Of a DNA stretch of 64,000 nt, positions 52,376 through 63,320 are shown piece by piece. Source of the DNA: Doryteuthis pealeii (Eukaryota; Mollusca; Cephalopoda; Myopsida; Loliginidae); assembly GCA_023376005.1 (NCBI GenBank), contig CM042152.1, forward strand, positions 70,342,345-70,406,344, read 5' to 3'. The position numbers and the translations under genes were made by a program. Within the stretch, counting starts at the first letter, position 1. Every line of letters starts with the position of its first letter. The notes under the pieces were generated by a model. That model ran no database searches. It was not told where the DNA came from and worked only from the letters and a program-made list of their open reading frames with translations.

Positions 52376-53122
52376 CTAGCAGGACCTGTGGATATACCAC
52401 AGTATGATAATTTAATTATTACAAGATTTGATATGTTTACTTAAGAGCTATTGGGAACATTTCAATATGTAAAAAGTATAATAACCTTGATTTAACTCTC
52501 TCACTCTTTCTTTCCTTCTTTTCATTTTTTCTTTCTTTCCTTCTTTTCATTTTTTTCTTTCTTTCTTTCCTTCTTTTCATTTTTTCTTTCTTTCCTTCTT
52601 TTCATTTTTTCTTTCTTTCCTTCTTTTCATTTTTTTTTCTTTCTTTCCTTCTTTTCATTTTTTCTTTCTTTCCTTCTTTTTCATTTTTTTTCTTTCTTTC
52701 CTTCTTTCATTTTTTCTTTCTTTCTTTTCATTTTTTTTTCTTTCTTTCCTTCTTTTCACTTTTTTCTTTCTTCCTTCTTTTCATTTTTCTTTCTTTCCTT
52801 CTTTTCATTTTTTCTTTATGTTTGATTGAGACAGATTAGAGTTATTGCTTCCACACACTCACCCTGTATCTCTTTCTTTCTTTCTTTCTTTCTTATTATA
52901 TTTCTTCTGTGTAGAGTGTCCTTTTTCTTCCTTTTCTTTTTATGATAAGATGGAATGGTTCATTATTTAGCTGAGGTGACGACACTCATAAGAAATAAGA
53001 ATTTGGCGATTAAGCGACACCAGATAATCATGATTTACATTTGATGATCTCATTTTTAACCAGAGGGTGTTGCAGAATGATAACGGTCCGAAGATTAAGG
53101 AACAAGAGTATTAACATATTGA
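52376..53122 (-). mobile_element. Helitron family E with pyrimidine minisatellite
   Basis: Minus strand: A then TCAATATGTTAATACTCTTG; 3' GTGGTATATCCAC hairpin then AGGTCCTGCTAG followed by T. Contains the array 52495-52815. Confidence 0.65.
52495..52815. repeat. polypyrimidine minisatellite, about 23-29 bp unit
   Basis: About 12 units of TTTCTTTCTTTCCTTCTTTT then CATTTTT. Other copies of this Helitron have only one or two units. Confidence 0.9.
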
Positions 53123-53129
53123 TATTCAT

Positions 53130-53370
53130 CATAATTTATTTTTAATTTTAATGTAAATATTAATAGTAAGTATCATAATTGATAATCTCAATTTCAATTT
53201 TAATGCATATTTTTATAAATATAGTATAAATTTGTTGTAATTTGTTGTATTTTAGCATTCATAAAGTATAATTCTAATGTATAATTTTAATATATAATGT
53301 ATAAATTTAATGTAGTTTTAATTCTAATATATATATCATTCAAATTTATTTCCTAAGCATAATTATCCTT
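53130..53370. other. short AT-rich tandem-like repeats
   Basis: ATAATTTTAATATATAATGT-like words recur; nothing else. Confidence 0.5.
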
Positions 53371-53379
53371 AAAGCAATG

Positions 53380-53690
53380 TTAATACACAAATAGGAAAGG
53401 CATGGTTGGCCAAAAACAGATTAGCAGTCATATGGAATCCGATCTCCCTGACAAGTTAAAGCAACAATTCTTCAAGGCTGTGGTTATATCAGTACTGCTG
53501 TATGGCTGCACCACTTGGACCCTAACGAGGCACCTTGAGAATAAGTTAGATGGGAGCTGCACAAGAATGCTGCATGCGGTCTTGAACAAGTGGTGGAAAC
53601 AGCACCCCACAAGGAAGCAGCTGTATGGCCACCTGCCCCCTATCTCACAAACCATCTGAGTGAGACGGACAAGGCATGCTGGACAAGTAC
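53380..53690 (+). mobile_element. LINE reverse-transcriptase C-terminal fragment
   Basis: LKQQFFKAVVISVLLYGCTT then WTLTRHLENKLDGSCTRMLH and YGHLPPISQTI; same LINE as 4143-4616. Ends near GGACAAGTACCTGC. Confidence 0.8.
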
Positions 53691-53698
53691 CTGCCTAG

Positions 53699-53733
<35 letters not shown>

Positions 53734-53736
<3 letters not shown>

Positions 53737-54049
53737 GTGGACAAACAATCTGCTTGAGATGGCGATAGCCGACAATTTTTTGGAGATTATGTGCTTAATT
53801 GAAGTCATACCTAATTTGTAAATTAATTAGTTATAATTAAATGAATTAGGCATGCATATCAGTTTAAATGTAAGGCGTAAACAAATTGAGAAAAAGTCAA
53901 TCTCTGTATGCTGAAATGTACATACAGAGATTGACTTTTTCTTAATTTGTTTACGCCTTACATTTAAACCGATATGCACGCCTAATTCATTTAATTATAA
54001 CTAATTAATTCTCAAATTACGTATGACTTCAATTAAGCACATAATCTCC

Positions 54050-54055
<6 letters not shown>
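53734..54055. mobile_element. (TA)n-flanked palindrome of about 275 bp
   Basis: Arms GGAGATTATGTGCTTAATTG and AAACAAATTGAGAAAAAGTC face their complements across TGCTGAAATGTACA; (TA)n at 53701-53733 and 54056-54091. The left flank continues with CGATAGCCGACAATTTT. Confidence 0.75.
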
Positions 54056-54091
<36 letters not shown>

Positions 54092-54092
<1 letters not shown>

Positions 54093-54470
54093 TACATACT
54101 GCCAGATTTTATATATATATATATATAGGTGTAAAATATGGAAATTAATTTAGCAATATGTAGAAAATAGAAAAAGAAATAATACTTATTCTTCATGATC
54201 TTTATCTTTTGTTTTTCTCGTTGTCTCGTCATTTTTCATAATTCAGGATCCAGCTGGTAAAGGAACTGTCTCATACTTTCTACCTTAGCGCTTTCAACCG
54301 TTTCTTCAGTCGTCATCGGAGGATTGTAGGTTGTAGTGTGTTTGGTTTTTTTTCCGTCTCATTTGAATTTATTTTTTCTTTTATCTATTGTTCTTTCAAA
54401 TTAGGAGAGTCTATTATATTTTTGAGAATTGCTAAGATTAGTATATATATATATATATGTATATATATAT
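54092..54470 (-). mobile_element. (TA)n-flanked element with hammerhead-like core
   Basis: Boundaries CTACATACTGCCAGATTTTA and (TA)n. Core 54292-54309: CUGAAGA, AAC/GUU stem, GAAA. No frame. Confidence 0.45.
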
Positions 54471-54474
54471 GGTA

Positions 54475-54768
54475 GAGGTGTGTAAGTATCATTGACATGG
54501 TTAATTTCGCAGGGATTGTTTGCTATGTACCGGCGGCCGAAGCGATATGGTCTCTGACTATGCCTGCTGAGGTCCCGGTTTCGATTCCTGTCGGAGGGGA
54601 GTCGTTAGTATACATCGTTGATGAGACTTTATAAAGTCGAAACAGTCTGTACGGTGTTCTACATAGTGAGCCATCCTTTGCCGGGATTCACTTGTCAAGA
54701 TTATTTTCTATAATTATCGAATTTTATGCGATACATGCATTATAATTGCCTTCAAGCAAAATATAAAT

Positions 54769-54773
<5 letters not shown>
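54475..54773 (+). mobile_element. (TA)n-flanked element with hammerhead-like core
   Basis: Includes CGGCGGCCGAAGCGATATGG and the core at 54618-54642. (TA)n at 54774-54813 follows, then a short inverted repeat (GGAAATAAATCCGGCAGTAT against TGGATTTATT) at 54816-54880. Confidence 0.45.
54618..54642 (+). ncRNA. hammerhead-like core
   Basis: UUGAUGA, stem II GACUU/AAGUC (perfect, loop UAUA), GAAA, then CAGUCUGUACGG. Only the first base of CUGAUGA is off. Confidence 0.5.
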
Positions 54774-54817
<44 letters not shown>

Positions 54818-54884
54818 TAAAATATGGAAATAAATCCGGCAGTATGTAGAAAATATAATTTTTCTACATATAGCTGGATTTATT

Positions 54885-54928
54885 GGCTCAGCTGCAGATG
54901 CTCTACCGACTGAGCTAAACTGGCCCTA
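54885..54928 (-). repeat. SINE type A, head only
   Basis: Minus strand AGGGCCAGTTTAGCTCAGTC then GGTAGAGCATCTGC. Confidence 0.7.
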
Positions 54929-55349
54929 TTTTTCAAATGCTAATCCTTGTATAAAACTTAAATTTCAAGGTTGCTGAACATTGAGATGATAGCTGTAGTT
55001 AATTGTCTGTCACTGAGTCTTGGTTTTATATCTTGTTGCCTTGAAATCAGCTTAGAGCACTACTGCATCTCGGTTTATTCATTTTTACTTGGAGAAGGTT
55101 TAAAAAAGAAAAAAAGAAAAAAAGAAAAAGAAGCAACCAAAAACTAAGTAGAAATCTGTTGATTATGATTCATTACATTTTCTGTTCTCCTTTTTCAGGA
55201 TTTTCCACAAGATTAAACCTTGAAATTAGTCTGATGATCATAGACATGAGGGCAATGACTGATTGGGATTAAATCTTTCGTATCAATTAACAATTATTTG
55301 ATTTTTAACTCTATAGGTTTATCTTTATTTTCTACTTGTCTCTTTCCAT

Positions 55350-56400
55350 CTTTTTTTTTTATGGATATCTAATTTTTCTATGATTCTATAATTTTTTTAT
55401 TTGTTTGTTTGTTTGTGTTTTTTTTATGCATATCTCATTTTTTTTTGTTTGGTTGGTTGTTTTTGATGTATGTTTTTTTTATGTGACCCTATGATTTTGT
55501 TTAATTTTGTATGGTTGGTTGTTTGTCATATATACCTCATTTTTATGTGACCCTATCATTTTTTTGTTTGTTTATTTGGACGTTTTTTATGCATATTTCA
55601 TTTTCTGTTACCCTATGAATTTTTTTTGGTTGGTTGGTTGGTTATTTTCGATGCATATCTTATTTTTTTGTGACCCTATGATTTTTTAATCTGTATGTTT
55701 GGTTGTTTTTTTTTATCAATCCTCATTTTTCTGTGACCCTATAAATTTTTTGTTTGTTTATTTGGACGTTATTTTTATGCATATTTCATTTTTCTGTGAC
55801 CCTATGATTTTTTTATTTATTTGGTTGTTTTTTTTTATGTGTATCTAATTTTTCTGTGACTCTATGAATACATTTTTTAATTTTTTTTTTTTTTTAGTAT
55901 TTTATTTTCCTGTGACCCAATACATTCTTTATTTGTTTATTTGTTTTTATGTATATCTAATTTTCCTGTAACCCTATGATATTTTATTTGTTTTTTGTTT
56001 GTTGGCTGTTTTTGATGTATATTTGATGTTTCTGTGCCCCTGTAAATTTTTTTTTCGTTGGTGTTTTTTTTTATATATACCCCACTTTTCTGTGACTCTA
56101 TAAATTCTTGGCTGGTTGGGTTTTTTTATATATATATATATATATACCTCATTTCTCTGTGACCATATAAGTTTTTTTATTTGGCTGGTTGTTTTTTAAA
56201 TTTTTTTATATATATCCCATTTTTTTGTGACCCTATAAGTTTGGAAAAAAAAATTATGCATATCTAAATTTTCTGTCACCATATAATTTATTTATTCATT
56301 TATTTGTTTGGTTGTTTTTTATGTATATTTCATGTTCCTCTGATCTTATAAATTTTTGATTTGGTTGTTTTTTTATGTATATCCTAATTTTCTGTCTTCA
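55350..56400. repeat. degenerate minisatellite, about 60-75 bp unit
   Basis: About 15 diverged units built from TTTTTATGCATATCTCATTT, TTCTGTGACCCTATGA and TTTGTTTGTTTGGTTG. Strongly T-rich on the plus strand. The Met frame at 55507 is part of it. Confidence 0.85.
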
Positions 56401-56411
56401 GCATAAAATAA

Positions 56412-56661
56412 GTAAAGTCTTTGGGGTCGCCTAATGTCAGTATCAGTTAGACAGCAAGGGAGTCTACCCCCTTTTCACTAGCGCTAGATCAAGGAGATTA
56501 TTTAAGAGTGTAAGGTGAAGTGCCACACCTACCATCAACTCCTTACTTTACCGCACAGATCTCTGTGCTACTCATACACTGAGTTGGCAAGGGCTAGTAT
56601 TGAACCAAGAACCTTGTGATTCCTAGCCGGATGCTCTACTGACTGAACTAAACTGGCCCTA
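56412..56661 (-). repeat. tRNA-Lys-like SINE type A
   Basis: Minus strand: AGGGCCAGTTTAGTTCAGTC, GTAGAGCATCCGGC, GGTTCAATACTAGC, body to AGGCGACCCC. Confidence 0.85.
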
Positions 56662-56664
56662 TGC

Positions 56665-57120
56665 TGTAAAATCCAACCAACCAACCAGCCACACAACGAA
56701 TCAGTTCCTAAAAAAAGAAGATAGTTTTAATCTTTTCTTGATATTCACTGAGGATACGAATCTGCCAATTTTCAGTAGCACTTGACTAGCAGACAAGTGC
56801 CTACACTAACAGTTCCCATGATGACAAGGTGTTGCTATCACCTGTTATATCAGACAGCAAAATGATGAATCAAAAGGTAAGAAAAAAAAAACAAGGACTG
56901 TATTATTCATAAGCTTGTGTTATAATTGTACTTTGATAAAACCAGCTGATATCGTCTAAGTCTAGAGGTGAAAATTTAGAGGATTTTATTTCTGCTACAA
57001 GGTGAATGAGCAGACAGAAATGAGGTCTATTGCTGCCCTAGATTTCTTTTAGGCTTATGAGAAATGGAACCTATAATTATATACATCAAGTGCTGTTGCT
57101 ATATATATGCATATGAGTGC
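56665..57120. other. no feature recognised
   Basis: Ordinary-looking AT-rich DNA between a SINE and a tandem array. Confidence 0.4.
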
Positions 57121-57124
57121 GTGT

Positions 57125-57985
57125 ACTTAATGCTTCCTGTGGTTTAGCAGACCATTACTTGTGAGTTTGATTCTCACTGGGTGCCTCATACTTCCGGCCA
57201 TTCCCAAATCTAAGTTTAGCTTAGTAAAGAAAAAGGGGTTCTCACATACTTTATACATGTGTATGTGTGTGTATCCTTGGTGCTTCCTGTGGTTTAGCAG
57301 ATCGTAATTTGTGAGTTTGATTCTCACTGGGTGCCTCATACTTCTGACCATTCCCGAATCTAAGTTTAGCTTAGTAAAGAAAAAAGGATCCTCACATACT
57401 TTATACATGTGTATGTATCCTTGGTGCTTTCTGTGGTTTAGCAGATCGTTATTAGTGAGTTTGATTCTCACTGGGTGCCTCATACTTCCGACCATTGCCA
57501 AATCTAAGTTTAGCTTAGTAAAGAAAAAGGGATCCTCACATACTTTATACATGTGTATGTGTGTGTATCCTTGGTGCTTCCTGTGGTTTAGCAGATCATT
57601 ATTAGTGAGTTTGATTCTCACTGGGTGCCTCATACTTCTGGCCTTGGCCTAATCTAAGTTTAGCTTAGTAAATAAAAAAGATCCTCGCATACTATATACA
57701 TGTGTATGAGTGTGCATCTTGGGTGCTTCCTGTGAGATACTGGTTAGCAGACCATTACTAATGAGTTTGATTCTCACTGGGTGCCTCATACTTCAGGTCT
57801 TTACTAAAATTAATTTAACCTTAGTAAAGAGAAAGAGGATCCTCACATGCTATATACATGTGTATGTATGTCCTTGGTGCTTCCTATGGGGTACTAGTTA
57901 GCGGACCATTACTAGTGAGTTTGATTCTCACTGGGTGCCTCATCCTTCTGGTCATTGCCAAATCTAAGTTAAGCTTAGTAAGAAA
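57125..57985 (+). repeat. SINE-derived satellite, about 145 bp x 6
   Basis: Six head-to-tail units: TTCCTGTGGTTTAGCAGACC, GTGAGTTTGATTCTCACTGG (B-box-like), GTGCCTCATACTTC, AATCTAAGTTTAGCTTAGTA, ACATGTGTATG. The unit resembles the tRNA-like type C SINE head. Long frames on both strands come from the repetition. Confidence 0.88.
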
Positions 57986-57990
57986 ATGAC

Positions 57991-58197
57991 GGTTATTTCC
58001 TATAAGTCCAACATAAACAAAGGGGAACCACTCTTGACTGATAAATTATTTATTTATTTATTGATCTACTAGGAAAAAAGAAGACAGGGTTAGGGTTAGG
58101 GTTTAGAGTTAAGGTTAGTTTAATGGGAAAATAAATAAATAATTCATCAGTCAAGAGTGGTTCCCCTTTGTTTATGTTGAACTTATAGGAAATAACC
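57991..58197. mobile_element. MITE with telomere-like core, 8-bp target duplication
   Basis: TIRs GGTTATTTCCTATAAGTCCA of about 70 bp; AAAATGAC at 57983-57990 and 58198-58205. Interior GGGTTAGGGTTAGGGTTTAG. Inserted at the end of the satellite array. Confidence 0.88.
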
Positions 58198-58384
58198 AAA
58201 ATGACTCCTCATGGTATAATTGTTATCAAGCTCGGCTTGCAATCTGTTGATAGTGATATATAACTACTGTGCCAAAGTTTATTTATCTCTGTCCAATGGT
58301 CATGGCGAAATGGAATTTCCCTGGAGTGATTTAAATTTTTGCATGGGAATTAAACTTTTAACATCAACTTAATCTGGTGGATTT

Positions 58385-58540
58385 CATGGGATGCAGTGGC
58401 CAACGTCTTGGACTGCGACAACATAGTAAGTGAGTTCAAACTCCAGTCACGCTATGGGTAAAATAGTACAATTACTGTTCTTCTACAAGGATGGATTTGG
58501 CATTAAATAACCCACAATGGTTGATATAAACAAAGAAAGC
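58385..58540 (+). repeat. tRNA-like SINE (type D), third copy
   Basis: GCAGTGGCCAACGTCTTGGA, then GAGTTCAAACTCC and a body ending GGCATTAAATAACCC, as in the 3.2 and 3.6 kb copies. Confidence 0.6.
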
Positions 58541-59090
58541 AAAACATTGTTAATAATTTCAAGCAATTTTATTGTTTCCGATAACTATTATGCCATTAAA
58601 TCAGGGTTTATCAAACCATTAAGTCCATAGACGCCTACAAAACTTAGATTAACCTATAATAGAATCCCCTCCTTATATATCCCAGTCCACTTTGCAGTTG
58701 TTTTGTTGAAACCAATTATGTAATTAATGAATCCTGTACAAACGTTTATGTAAAACTGTTAATTATAAAATAACTAGTAAAGTAAGTATAACATGTAAAA
58801 AAGAGCTACAAATATTTAATACTAACTTAATAACTTACCAAGGAAGCTTATGAATTTTGATGTTCATGAATATTGGGCTTAAACTTTTAAAAATATGAGC
58901 ATGTTCTCCAGGAATTTTGTTGGGATTAATTTCTTCTAATTACTAAGTAGGCCTAATAGTTTCCATAGGCCCCTTGTAGACCCCTGAATACTTACAGACC
59001 CCCTGAGTTGTTGTATAGATCCCAGGAAGGTTATGTAGACCACTTTGGTAAACCCTGCATTAAATAAAATAAAAAAAAACAACTATGGCT
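58540..59090. other. no feature recognised
   Basis: AT-rich DNA; no frames or repeats named. Confidence 0.4.
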
Positions 59091-59092
59091 AT

Positions 59093-59208
59093 TCCAAATT
59101 CAGCTTTAATGTCATTTGAGGTCATTGGAGGACATCAATTTGCAAAATATGTCAATTCAGGTCAAACAGAGTGAGTATTATTTTTTTAATCATCCGTCCC
59201 ACAGTTAA
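59093..59208 (-). repeat. 110-bp dispersed repeat, copy 2
   Basis: TTCCAAATTCAGCTTTAATG to ATCATCCGTCCCACAGTTA. Confidence 0.7.
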
Positions 59209-59399
59209 TATGATTAGATACATGTTTGTCACATGGCCAGCTGTATGTTGGATATTCATGAGTGAATATTGAAAAAGAACTCTACATATTTGCAAAAATA
59301 GAAAAACAAGAAAAAATAGTTATTTGTGTATAAAGTGTCTCTCAGAAACTAATTAGATTTTTTTTCATGTATAAAACTCTTTTTTTGTTGTGCATGTAT

Positions 59400-59770
59400 T
59401 CACCCCACCCTTCCTGCATGAGTAGGATGTGACTCAAGGTCAATTTTTTAAAACAGAGGTAAACAGGTTTTAATTCAGACCGGTTGTCATAATAAGATTA
59501 AAGAGCCCAGTTTGTCCTATTGTGTGACACAATATTAATTTTTAAACAGAGTTTAACAGGTTTGAATTCAGAGTTTTCCTTGTCCAACACAGATTGTCTA
59601 AGGTTAAAAAACCCAATCCACCTACTATTTATCATAGCTGGATGAAGAATAGGTGGATTCCTACCTTTCCCAAGGGTATTAGTACTATGTGAAATGCAAA
59701 CAGCTATATCTAGGATTTGAACCTGTCTCACCATGTCCATTTCCTACAACGGTACACAATAAGTGCCCTC
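59400..59770 (-). repeat. two overlapping tRNA-like SINE type B copies
   Basis: The 3' part at 59400-59525 abuts a fuller copy at 59526-59770 (CCAAGGGTATTAGTACTATG, GATTTGAACCTGTC). The frame at 59498 is spurious. Confidence 0.7.
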
Positions 59771-59818
59771 TTCTGGCTAAAATATGTATCAGAATAATTT
59801 CATGAAAATATTTTGTAT

Positions 59819-60011
59819 TTTAGTATTATTTGTATTATTCGGATTATTGTCCTCATCTTCATTGTTATCTGTACAACGCTTCGGCCGATGTACCCTCCGG
59901 CCTTCTTCAGGTATTTCTTGTCGGACCCGGGAACCATCTCGGACTCGGGAACCTTCTTGTCGTAACAGATAATGATGATGGGGACAATAGTCCGAATAAT
60001 ACAAATAATAC
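59819..60011. mobile_element. TIR-bounded relative of the SINE/hammerhead-like family
   Basis: TAGTATTATTTGTATTATTC and GAATAATACAAATAATACTA are perfect inverted ends. Minus strand core at 59879-59910: CUGAAGA, GGCCG/CGGCC stem II, then GAAG for GAAA. Confidence 0.65.
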
Positions 60012-60109
60012 TAATTATCAAGCTTCATCTAAAAAATTCAGAGAAATTTTGTATTTTATTTTCAAAAGAATGTTTCATCATCCAGTACCTCTGTTAGTGT
60101 ATATATATT

Positions 60110-60385
60110 TACCAACCGTTCCGCACAAGCAGGATGTGACGCCAAGTCAATCTTTTAAGCGAAGTTTGACTTCAGAATTTCCTTCTCCAAGACTGGTTGC
60201 CTAGCCAAGTTTATAGAGCCCAGTCTGCCCTAATATTTACCCATAGTTGGAGGGAGAGTAGTTTGATGCATACCTTTCCTAAGGGTATTAGCGATATGTG
60301 AAATGCAAATAGCCTTGTCCAGGATTTGAACTCTGGTCGACACGTTCATTTCCTATGATTCTAACCATTATACCACGCGCCTCTG
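60110..60385 (-). repeat. tRNA-like SINE type B, full-length
   Basis: Minus strand head GGCGCGTGGTATAATGGTTA, B box GAGTTCAAATCCTGG, tail CACATCCTGCTTGTGCGG. Best head of this family. Confidence 0.82.
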
Positions 60386-60389
60386 TTAT

Positions 60390-61060
60390 AATATATGTGA
60401 CAAGTCTGATACACAGCCTCACCGCCAACCGACTTGCCCCACGCTGTGTTGCTATTTTTAAAAAAGTGTGCACCAGTGCTGGTTGAAACGGCAGAAGGCA
60501 CAGGTGCAGTCTGCAAATGATAAAAGACCCAGACAAAATAAAGGCTATATAACTGTCTTTTTTTAATGACATTTATTCAAACCAATATTTCATGTGCGAT
60601 ACTTAAGGTAAAATCCCTAAGGAGCTGTTCTCGAGAAAATTTGCATATACCTCAATCCCTCTCGCCATTTCTCCTTGCTCCAAGATCACGTTTTCTTAAA
60701 TTACGGTGTTAGGACGGCCATTTTTTCTTTCCTTCAAGTCCTTCACTCATTTTGCACGCCAGGCAACTGGATTGCGAGAGGTATACAATCCGAAGACAAG
60801 TCGTGTGGGGTTTGAAAAATAAATAAAACAAATAAAATGAAATGAAATAAAATGAAAATAAAACACAAAAAATAAAAATCTCTCAGGAGGCCTCAAACAG
60901 GAAGGACCATCTGGTCATGCACAGAAACAACAGGGGCTTCTTGGTGCCAAAAAGAAATCTCTTTCAGTTAGACAGGGGACATTGCTGGGTACACATGCTA
61001 TTCGACTGGCCCAGGAGAAAATATCCTCTCCAAGAAATTGTCCCGGAAAATAAACTTTGA
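60390..61060. other. unclassified, GC-richer sequence
   Basis: Contains CTCACCGCCAACCGACTTGC and a possible old mobile sequence, but no frame, repeat partner or terminal structure that I can support. Confidence 0.35.
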
Positions 61061-61189
61061 ACCTTAAATGTATCCTTTGTTTTTCGTTTTTTTTTCTCTT
61101 CTCAATTCCTTTTTAGCTCGACGTCCAACAAAAGGAAGAACCACGCACCAAATAACCAAAAGCAAAAGCCTAATCTGTACATATAAAAA

Positions 61190-62000
61190 GAGCAGTTGGT
61201 GTGTATGTATGTATGTATGTATGTGTGTCAGCACTGTTTTAGGCATATCCTTGGTCTGAAGTGGGAAAACCATGTTCCAGATACGGCTGTCTTGACCAAA
61301 GCAAAAACAACTAGCATTGCAGCAATTATGATGAGGAATCAGATGCGTTGGGCGGGTCATATTGTTCGGCTTGACTCTAGACTACCAAAACAGCTTTTTC
61401 ATGGTGAACTCCTTTTTGGCAAAAGACCACAACACAAGCCAAAAATAAATTTAAAAAATTAAAAAAAACGGTTTCGTGATAGTGTGAAGGAGTGTGTAGT
61501 GTACTTGGTATTCCCGTCGATAATTGGGAGTCCCTGACTGATCGTGGCAGTGGAGGGCTGTGATATACAGGGGTGCAGAACTGTCTGAAGCTGCAAGGGT
61601 GGGCCGGGCAAAACTCAGGAGAGCGTGCCGAAAACGTGAAATTCTGCCGGCCAATTCTGGTGATGTGCGGATCTGTGAGGAGTGTTACCGGGCACTGTTG
61701 TCAAAGGCCGGCTTGGTCAATCACATGAAAACTACCTGACTGCAATTGTTGTCTCTAACATGCCACACTCTGATTCCCAGCATGATCCCCAACATGAAGA
61801 CATTTTATGTTCCTGTTGGTGGTCTCAAGCTTCACATGAAAGTTCACAGTGGTGCGTATACGACACCTGTCGACTCAGTCCACACCGATGTGTGCCAGAC
61901 ATGTTCTAAGTTATGCAAGACTTTGGTAGGATTGAAAAGTCATGAACGAGCTCATAAACAGACAATGAATGAAGGCGTGGCAGCCGCCTGACAAGTCGTT
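61190..62000 (+). mobile_element. LINE C-terminal region with zinc finger, degraded
   Basis: AAIMMRNQMRWAGHIVRLDS then RLPKQLFHGELLFGKRP is the typical post-RT segment of many LINEs. After several frame breaks CQTCSKLCKTLVGLKSHERA then HK is the C2H2-like finger at the C-terminus. Pseudogene. Confidence 0.78.
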
Positions 62001-62004
62001 GCGA

Positions 62005-62266
62005 TCAATATATGTCCGGAAGAAACTACAAAAATAAAACTATTAACGACAAAGTAAATATATATACACATTAGATATCACCATTTGTGAAAAAATTATG
62101 AAGATTTGATTTATATTCGAAGATATTTAAAAATTAAAATATACATAGAAATAGCATTGAGATTCTACTTAAAAATATCCAGCATTTGTAAATCTCAAAA
62201 GTAAACAAATCAATACACCAAGGTTTCCCCGCTTCTATCCAGGCAACGCTGGGTAGCCGCTTCTAG
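62005..62266 (+). mobile_element. Helitron family A, compact copy
   Basis: A then TCAATATATGTCCGGAAG; 3' TCCAGGCAACGCTGGG hairpin, then TAGCCGCTTCTAG followed by T. Inserted just after the LINE zinc-finger end. Confidence 0.75.
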
Positions 62267-62339
62267 TCTCATATAAAAGCCATAACCACATGGGCGTAAC
62301 AGAAAATTACTATCCGGCGATGAAGGGAAAAAAGTCTTA

Positions 62340-62389
62340 GTGGGAAAGAAACAGATTATGGATATATTCACAGATCACTGCCACTCCCA

Positions 62390-62424
<35 letters not shown>

Positions 62425-62573
62425 CAAGAGTTATTGAGAATGAAGTGCTCGACTGGTTGAAAGAATGTCCTGTCATAACTTATTTAGATGAAATGCCAGT
62501 CGCTGTCAATTCAACAAATGAAGGTAAAGTTCCCCTAAAAAAAAGAGACGGAACACCAGCAGAAAAAATATGA
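62340..62573 (+). other. 77-codon frame of unknown status with (CTG)n
   Basis: Encodes a poly-Leu run from (CTG)10 at 62391-62421, then ARVIENEVLDWLKECPVITY, LDEMPVAVNSTNEGKVPLKK and RDGTPAEKI. The C-terminal half looks protein-like, but there is no homologue I recognise and no exon context; it may be a transposon remnant. Confidence 0.3.
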
Positions 62574-62695
62574 ATGCCTAGTGGAATTCGGTTAACCGCC
62601 AGCCTACATGAAAAAAAAAAAAAAAAAAAATTCCAACTAATCTGGGGATTGAAAGAAATCCCTCAGAATTGGAATGACACCAGCATTGTACCAAT

Positions 62696-63186
62696 AGGGT
62701 AGGGCGACTTTGGAAACTGTAACGTTTTCCATGTGGCGAAAGTCGCAAATTAACATAAAGAATTACCACACAAAATGTTTTTCTTCAAAACGTTTGAGGA
62801 AATATATTTCAATATTTTAAAGTGTTCTCACTATTAAACCTTAATATTAGATAAAAAGCAGCATATCGTAGGTGTTGGTTGTGATGGGGGGCATATTTTC
62901 AATTTGAATTCTAGTAATAATGTTTCATTCGTTTCGTTTAAAATGACAACCTTTTCTGTTTTAAATATTGAAATTGCTATATTTTCTAACCAATTTCTGG
63001 GCTAAATTTTGCAAAAACGAGGATATTTGGTGCATTTTAATAGACGATATTTGATGTTATTTCCTCAAACAATAGTGCAAGTGAGAGATCTAGTTTTTGG
63101 TATCAGTATTCATTATACCAACACACAACTTTCACTGTTTGGAAAAATTTGAGTTTGTTTTTTCAATTGAAAAATCAACCTGCCCT
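62696..63186. mobile_element. TIR element (AGGGTAGG family), copy 2
   Basis: AGGGTAGGGCGACTTT and AAAATCAACCTGCCCT ends; ATTGTACCAAT flanks on both sides (62685-62695, 63187-63197). About 490 bp, non-coding, matching both outer parts of 4617-5826. Confidence 0.8.
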
Positions 63187-63282
63187 ATTGTACCAATCTC
63201 GAAGAAGGGAAACAGGAAAGAACTGCGGTAACCATCTTGGTATATATCCCTCCTTTCTATTGTTGGAAATGTTCTCTCTCGT

Positions 63283-63286
63283 ATTC

Positions 63287-63320
<34 letters not shown>

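Noticed and set aside
57127..57633. 168-residue protein with internal repeats
   Set aside because: It is translation of a 145-bp non-coding tandem array; frames stay open on both strands because the unit happens to lack stops.
61682..61991. Host C2H2 zinc-finger gene
   Set aside because: The finger follows LINE post-RT sequence and matches the degraded LINE tails at 46150, 49950 and 29600 in layout.
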